This document shows positions 59,491-64,000 of a stretch of 64,000 nt of DNA, in pieces; position 1 is the first letter of the stretch, and every line of letters starts with the position of its first letter. A program made the position numbers and the translations under genes. The DNA is from Psychroserpens luteolus (GTDB taxonomy: Bacteria; Bacteroidota; Bacteroidia; Flavobacteriales; Flavobacteriaceae): positions 62,001 through 126,000 of the forward strand of contig NZ_JAHVXI010000008.1 in NCBI RefSeq assembly GCF_021032705.1, written 5' to 3'. The notes beneath the pieces were generated by a model that saw only the letters and a list, made by a program, of their open reading frames with translations, was not told the DNA's origin and did no database searches.

Positions 59491-60245
59491 TACATTCCTT
59501 GGGTATAGTAATTATAATCTTTTAGTATAGTATCGATAAATTCGATATCACTACTATTGAAGTCTTTTATTTCAACAACTTCCACAATTTTTTTTCTTAA
59601 CTTAATAAGCGTTTCATAATCTCTAGAGGCTTTTGCCTTTACATAAGTTTCTTTAATAATACGAGCATCATTATCAGAAAGCTTAATAACATTTGGATAT
59701 GTGGGTTTATAGGTATCATCTAACTCTTCCAATATCGTATGGCTTATATTAACCTTATTCTTTAATGTAATTACAGAAGTTCCAGCGGTCATATCACCTA
59801 ATCGCTGACTCATTTTACTTGAAACTATTGCAATTAAAGCAACGACTGGTCCAAAAAGTGGTCCTAATAAATTTAAATCTACAATTCTAAAAAACCAACG
59901 CACTACATGATCTCCTATTCCAGCTTGATAGCCATCAATCTTAACTACTTTTATTTTCATGATACGCTTCCCAATAGTTTGACCATCAAGTAAGGATTCA
60001 AACACTAAAGAATACAATATTACAGGCAATAACAAAAGGATATAAATAGCTGTTTGTGACCATCCATCCATCTTATCGATAGCTTGATCCCATTCCATTA
60101 CATTAAATACAATTTGAAAAGCAACAACGATATAAGCAACTTTTATAATCAAATCTATAACGTAAGCTAATATGCGCTCACCAACACTTGCTGCGATGAA
60201 AGTTATATTAACGTTTTGTGTCGTATTTATTTGTAACTCTACCAT
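59490..60245 (-). CDS. RDD-family membrane protein
   Basis: From the ATG at 60245 the product has 251 residues. The RDD core runs from ASVGERILAYVIDLIIK, through helices near 40-60 and 75-100, to DGQTIGKRIMKIKVV and DHVVRWFFRI. A soluble C-terminal tail (about 160-251) is mostly helical. RDD proteins are often linked to transport or stress, with no single function. An in-frame ATG 13 codons upstream lies inside the divergent SpoIIM gene and is rejected. Only 23 nt separate this start from the SpoIIM start at 60269. Confidence 0.85.
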   Translation of the reverse strand: MVELQINTTQNVNITFIAASVGERILAYVIDLIIKVAYIVVAFQIVFNVMEWDQAIDKMDGWSQTAIYILLLLPVILYSLVFESLLDGQTIGKRIMKIKVVKIDGYQAGIGDHVVRWFFRIVDLNLLGPLFGPVVALIAIVSSKMSQRLGDMTAGTSVITLKNKVNISHTILEELDDTYKPTYPNVIKLSDNDARIIKETYVKAKASRDYETLIKLRKKIVEVVEIKDFNSSDIEFIDTILKDYNYYTQGM

Positions 60246-60268
60246 TAATTGCTTTAATTTGAATGCGT

Positions 60269-61246
60269 ATGAGAGAAGTTGCATTTATCAAACAAAATAA
60301 AGAAAAGTGGCTTAATTTTGAAAAGGCCATTTTTGGAAAAAAACTCAAAAATCCTGATGAATTAGCATCACTTTATATTCAGTTAGTAAATGATCTGTCG
60401 TATGCACAAACTTACTATCCCAAAAGTAAAACAATTCTTTATTTAAACAACTTAGCGGCCAAAGCTTTTCAAAAAATTTATAAAACCAAACGAGAAGACA
60501 CTAATCGTTTTGTGCATTTTTGGAAAGTAGAAGTCCCACTTATTGTTTATGAACACAGACGTTATGTCCTCTATGCTTTTATACTCTTTTTAACCTTTGT
60601 TGCTATTGGTGTCCTGTCTGCAGTATATGATGATTCGTTCGTGCGGTTAATTTTAGGAGATGGTTATGTTAATGATACCTTAGAAAACATTGAAGCTGGA
60701 GATCCTGTTGCTGTCTATAAAAGCGGTAGTGATTGGGGAAGTTCTATTGGTATCACCTTCAATAACCTTCGTGTAGGTATTACATCCTTCGTTTTGGGAA
60801 TTTTTGGTGGAATAGGTACAGCCTATATTATGCTTGAAAATGGTATAATGGTTGGCGCTTTTCAATATTTCTTTTACCAAGAAGATGTGCTTTGGGAAAG
60901 TGTGAGAGGGATTTGGATTCATGGATCTATGGAAATATTTGCCATAGTCATTGAAGGTGCTGCAGGTTTAATGCTTGGAGCTAGCATTTTGTTCCCTAAA
61001 ACTTATTCTCGAATGATCTCCTTAAAAATAGGCGTTAAAAATGGTCTCAAAATCTTAATAAGCACCTTTCCGTTTACAATAGCTGCTGGCTTTTTAGAAG
61101 GATATGTCACAAGATACTCTAACACAATGCCTAATTGGCTATCTGTTGGTATTATACTATTTACACTAAGTCTCATCACCTTTTACTATTTGGTTTACCC
61201 GTTTATAGTCAACAGAAAAATAAAAAAAGCCTATGCAACTCTATAA
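60269..61246 (+). CDS. SpoIIM-family (stage II sporulation protein M-like) membrane protein
   Basis: From ATG 60269 the product has 325 residues: a cytoplasmic helical start (MREVAFIKQNKEKWLNFE) followed by five or six membrane helices (YVLYAFILFLTFVAIGVL, FNNLRVGITSFVLGIFGG, HGSMEIFAIVIEGAAGLMLG). The sequence HGSMEIFAIVIEGAAG is the SpoIIM core. In non-sporulating bacteria these proteins usually lie with RDD, DUF4129 and MoxR genes and have no known reaction. An ATG two codons earlier (60263) is equally possible. Confidence 0.87.
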   Translation: MREVAFIKQNKEKWLNFEKAIFGKKLKNPDELASLYIQLVNDLSYAQTYYPKSKTILYLNNLAAKAFQKIYKTKREDTNRFVHFWKVEVPLIVYEHRRYVLYAFILFLTFVAIGVLSAVYDDSFVRLILGDGYVNDTLENIEAGDPVAVYKSGSDWGSSIGITFNNLRVGITSFVLGIFGGIGTAYIMLENGIMVGAFQYFFYQEDVLWESVRGIWIHGSMEIFAIVIEGAAGLMLGASILFPKTYSRMISLKIGVKNGLKILISTFPFTIAAGFLEGYVTRYSNTMPNWLSVGIILFTLSLITFYYLVYPFIVNRKIKKAYATL

Positions 61247-62171
61247 ATCTAGAGGTTTCGGAGAATACTTTCAAGATACCTTTGCGTTTTTAAAACAAAA
61301 CGGAGGCCATCTATTTAAAAACTTTTTTATTATCAATGGAATTTTCTTGTTGATTCTGATGGTAATGACTTATTTCTTTGGTGAATTCTATACAGATATG
61401 CTCTTTAGTGGTATAAATGGAACAACTAATCCCATAGATAACTACTTGAATGATAATGCTGGACTTTTCTTTTTATTCGCATTTGTGTTTATTGTCGTTG
61501 CATTGGTCGCAGCAATGATATCCTATTCATTTCTACCTATATATTTAAAACTTTTTGTCAAAGCCAACGGAAAGCATTTTAACGCTACCGACATTTTAAA
61601 CGTGTACAAAGCTAATATTGGTAAAATTTTCATCTTTTTGCTTTGCGCGGTACTTATTGCCATTCCGCTAGCTATATTTATAGGTTTGCTCTCATTTGTT
61701 TTAGCCATTACTTTTGTTGGTTTGTTAGCTTTACCCTTAGTTATTGGTGGTGTAAGTTTATATTATCAAGGTGCGCTAATGGAATACTTTGAAAATAAAA
61801 AAGGAATTTGGGAAAGTTTTGGGTATTCATGGAAATTAATGAGTTCTAAATTTTGGGCAGCTATAGGCTGCGCTGGACTTTTCTATCTCATGAGCTATAT
61901 TATACAAAACGTAGTATCGTTAGTACCCTATATTTTTGGAATGATAAATATGTACACAGATTTTCAACCTGGTGTCAATCCTGATCCAGAGGAAGTAGGT
62001 AAAACAGTGACATTTTTAATGATTATGGTTTTCTTGATTACATTTTTTGTGAGTAGTTTACTTAATATTATTGTACAGCTTAATCAAGGCATCATTTTTT
62101 ATAGTCTAAAAGAAGACAACGAAAATATTGGTGCTAAAAGTGATATTGATTTAATTGGATCTGGTGAGTAG
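61233..62171 (+). CDS. Polytopic membrane protein of the SpoIIM/DUF4129 cluster
   Basis: The 312-residue product has a soluble start (MQLYKSRGFGEYFQDTFAFLKQNGGHLFKNF) and about six membrane helices. Two loops are of note: LFKANGKHFNATDILNVYKANIGKIF-type and GYSWKLMSSKFWAAIGC. It overlaps the SpoIIM gene by 14 nt and the DUF4129 gene by about 8 nt. I do not recognise a named domain. Proteins at this position of the cluster are conserved in Flavobacteriaceae. Confidence 0.7.
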   Translation: MQLYKSRGFGEYFQDTFAFLKQNGGHLFKNFFIINGIFLLILMVMTYFFGEFYTDMLFSGINGTTNPIDNYLNDNAGLFFLFAFVFIVVALVAAMISYSFLPIYLKLFVKANGKHFNATDILNVYKANIGKIFIFLLCAVLIAIPLAIFIGLLSFVLAITFVGLLALPLVIGGVSLYYQGALMEYFENKKGIWESFGYSWKLMSSKFWAAIGCAGLFYLMSYIIQNVVSLVPYIFGMINMYTDFQPGVNPDPEEVGKTVTFLMIMVFLITFFVSSLLNIIVQLNQGIIFYSLKEDNENIGAKSDIDLIGSGE

Positions 62172-62922
62172 ATATTTGTGCTTACATATAATCCTCTTAT
62201 TCTTCGGAATATCTCTAAACTCCAATGCAACCAGTTTCGATGAATCATATTATGCTCAAAGCATGCAAGATTCGGTATATATTGATGTAGAGCCTATAAA
62301 CAAACGAGAATACAACGACCTTAGAGAAAAATATGATGGCAGCGAGTTCATTTATGAACGTACACTAGAAAACTCTGGATGGTGGACGCGTTTCAAACAA
62401 TGGCTTTCCGACTTATTTAAAGATCTCTTTAATATTAATTCTGATGCTAAAGCTGCCGATATTACAGATATTGCACTAAAGATTTTTTATGTTGTTATCT
62501 TTCTTCTTGTTGTGTTCTTTATTGTTAAGGCCATTATTAACAGAGAAGGTTATTGGGTATTTGGTAAGTCTTCAGATAAAAGTATCATTCCTGTCACAGA
62601 TATAGAAAACAATATTTTTGAAACTAACTTTATTACACTTATTAAAAACGCTGAAAACAATGGCAACTATAGGTTGGCCATTAGATATTATTACTTATGG
62701 CTGCTTAAAACACTCTCCGAAGCCGAACTCATAGATTATGATGTAGAGAAAACAAATAGTGATTATTATACTGAAATTAAAAACGAAAACACCAGAAAAG
62801 AGTTTTCATATACGTCATATCTCTATAATTATATCTGGTATGGAGAATTTGATATAGACAATTCGCAATTCGAGAAAGCCAAGACTGCATTTACTCAATT
62901 TTTAAATTCAATTAAAACATGA
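62164..62922 (+). CDS. DUF4129 domain-containing membrane protein (GTG or TTG start)
   Basis: The product has about 252 residues: a signal-like hydrophobic start (RYLCLHIILLFFGISLN), a periplasmic segment (about 28-100), one membrane helix (FYVVIFLLVVFFIVKAI) and a C-terminal DUF4129 domain (YRLAIRYYYLWLLKTLSEAELIDY, EFSYTSYLYNYIWYGEFDID in outline). No ATG precedes the hydrophobic start. GTG at 62164 gives a normal signal sequence; TTG at 62155 would add three residues. Both overlap the upstream stop, suggesting coupled translation. Confidence 0.8.
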   Translation: MSRYLCLHIILLFFGISLNSNATSFDESYYAQSMQDSVYIDVEPINKREYNDLREKYDGSEFIYERTLENSGWWTRFKQWLSDLFKDLFNINSDAKAADITDIALKIFYVVIFLLVVFFIVKAIINREGYWVFGKSSDKSIIPVTDIENNIFETNFITLIKNAENNGNYRLAIRYYYLWLLKTLSEAELIDYDVEKTNSDYYTEIKNENTRKEFSYTSYLYNYIWYGEFDIDNSQFEKAKTAFTQFLNSIKT

Positions 62923-64000
62923 GTAAGACACTAAAAATATATCTCGGTATCTTGCTATTACTATTTATAGGTATAGCCGCTATAGAGTTTTCTAGACCTA
63001 TACCTGTTAACTGGAAAAAAACCTATAACGAGACCCATAAAATACCTTATGGAACCTTTGTGTTTTACGAAGAATTGAATAACCTATTTCCAGACAGTAA
63101 AGTGCAAGACATTAAAGTAACACCTTATGAGTATTTTGATGACTATTACAGCTGGGAAGATAGTACCTATCTCACTTCTGGGACCTATATGATTATTGAT
63201 GAATATCCAAATATTGATAACACCTCAGCTCAAGAATTGTTAGATTTTGCGTCTTATGGCAATGATATATTCATGTCTAGTAATTATTTTCCAACCAGAC
63301 TTTTAGATTCATTAGGTTTTAAAACTCAAAACGATTTTAATTTTGAAGGCAAGGCAGAGTTTTCATTCACAAACCCAATTTTTAAGAATGATTCTATTAC
63401 TATCGAAAAAGGACTAAGTAATATCTATTTTTCTGAAATAGATACGCTCTACACTACCGTTCTAGGCTATCAAAAATTTGGAGATGCAAAATATGCCAAC
63501 TATATAAAGACATCTTGGGGAGATGGTTATTTTTACATTCACCTGCAGCCTGTCGCATTTACAAATTATAACTTACTTAAAAAGTCTAATGATAAATATG
63601 CATCAAGTGCAGTGTCCTATTTAAAAGATGATACGATCTATTTTGATTCGAGAAATAAATCGAGAAAAACAATGAGTAATTCATCTCTACGCTTTATTCA
63701 TAGCCAACCACCTTTAAAATGGGCTTGGAGATTAATGCTATTAACAACGGTATTATTTATGATATTTAATGCAAAACGAAAACAACGTATTGTAAATGTG
63801 AAAACACCACTAAAAAATACCACAATAGAATTTACAAAAACGATTGGTAATTTGTATTACGAAACCAAAGACCATGACAACTTAATAGAGAAAAAAATCA
63901 CATACTTCTTAGAATATATACGTCGGGTATACTATTTAGACACTCAAATTTTAGATGATAAGTTTGTAAAGAACTTATCTTTAAAGTCTGGTAAAGATGA
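62919..64000 (+). CDS. DUF4350 domain-containing protein (3' truncated by the window)
   Basis: The ATG at 62919 overlaps the upstream stop (ATGA). The frame stays open to the end of the window (over 360 residues). It begins with a membrane helix (LKIYLGILLLLFIGIAAI), followed by PYGTFVFYEELNNLFP, a DEYPNIDNTSAQELLDFASYGNDIFMSS segment and a second helix near 270-285 (WAWRLMLLTTVLFMIFNA), then a cytoplasmic helical tail. This is the DUF4350 layout, resembling GldG/IFT-type periplasmic domains, found directly upstream of MoxR ATPase genes in Bacteroidota. Confidence 0.8.
   Translation, partial: MSKTLKIYLGILLLLFIGIAAIEFSRPIPVNWKKTYNETHKIPYGTFVFYEELNNLFPDSKVQDIKVTPYEYFDDYYSWEDSTYLTSGTYMIIDEYPNIDNTSAQELLDFASYGNDIFMSSNYFPTRLLDSLGFKTQNDFNFEGKAEFSFTNPIFKNDSITIEKGLSNIYFSEIDTLYTTVLGYQKFGDAKYANYIKTSWGDGYFYIHLQPVAFTNYNLLKKSNDKYASSAVSYLKDDTIYFDSRNKSRKTMSNSSLRFIHSQPPLKWAWRLMLLTTVLFMIFNAKRKQRIVNVKTPLKNTTIEFTKTIGNLYYETKDHDNLIEKKITYFLEYIRRVYYLDTQILDDKFVKNLSLKSGKD

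Overview
The window is a stretch of chromosome from a marine-type Flavobacteriaceae bacterium (phylum Bacteroidota). The case rests on several features. The DNA is AT-rich. Several -7 boxes have the form TAnnTTTG, some with an upstream TTG. Shine-Dalgarno sequences are essentially absent. Secretion signals are of the type IX (T9SS) kind, both type A tails and type B (CHU_C) domains. There is a hybrid two-component system (HTCS), and several families are typical of the phylum (choice-of-anchor L, MG2 plus TonB-plug without barrel, DUF6268, DUF4350). No rRNA, tRNA, CRISPR array, insertion sequence or prophage was seen. Most of the window is ordinary core chromosome.

Region 1 (1-8129) is a tandem array of large secreted T9SS type B proteins: the tail of one, a decayed copy (leader, dead start codon and one domain remnant at 190-578), a 1613-residue repeat protein and a 775-residue relative. 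Region 2 (8244-17766) starts with a one-protein HTCS sensor/regulator. Downstream come a palindromic dyad, a 45-codon ORF, a terminator-like hairpin and five co-directional secreted proteins. The last of these carries seventeen 14-residue YadA-head-like repeats and a peptidase S74-type chaperone end. The likely reading is an HTCS-controlled cell-surface locus.

Region 3 (17819-28825) is housekeeping: uvrB, a TerB-like protein, an esterase, a single-domain DUF1456 protein, APS-reductase-type cysH, a duplicated pair of secreted proteins whose terminators were duplicated with them, sucC, and an ACT-like protein divergent from lysA. Region 4 (28863-35217, minus strand) holds an MG2/plug protein paired with a carboxypeptidase-regulatory-domain protein, then VOC, DinB-like and M28 peptidase genes. 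Region 5 (35291-41395, minus) is a compact six-gene run: ABC ATPase, ABC permease, MscS channel, DUF6268 barrel, sigma-54-type response regulator without a DNA-binding domain, and PPK2. Region 6 (41636-44738) is grpE-dnaJ with a shared divergent promoter region to a YceI lipoprotein, then a fasciclin protein.

Region 7 (44869-53892) has an ECF sigma/anti-sigma pair, a putative zinc-protease lipoprotein, TonB and a TonB-dependent receptor, a YhhN protein, a folded dispersed repeat element (51034-51124), NDH-2, and a second sigma-factor operon that starts with TTG. Region 8 (53893-58869) has an acyltransferase, a NUDIX CoA-pyrophosphatase-like gene divergent by only 6 nt from a cyclophilin lipoprotein, an M3 peptidase and a small lipoprotein. 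Region 9 (58876-64000) is a TRIC-type channel, an RDD protein and the start of the conserved SpoIIM / membrane protein / DUF4129 / DUF4350 cluster. That cluster usually continues into MoxR and DUF58 genes, which would lie beyond the window.

All functional calls come from reading the translations by eye. Family names rest on motif recognition, not on searches.
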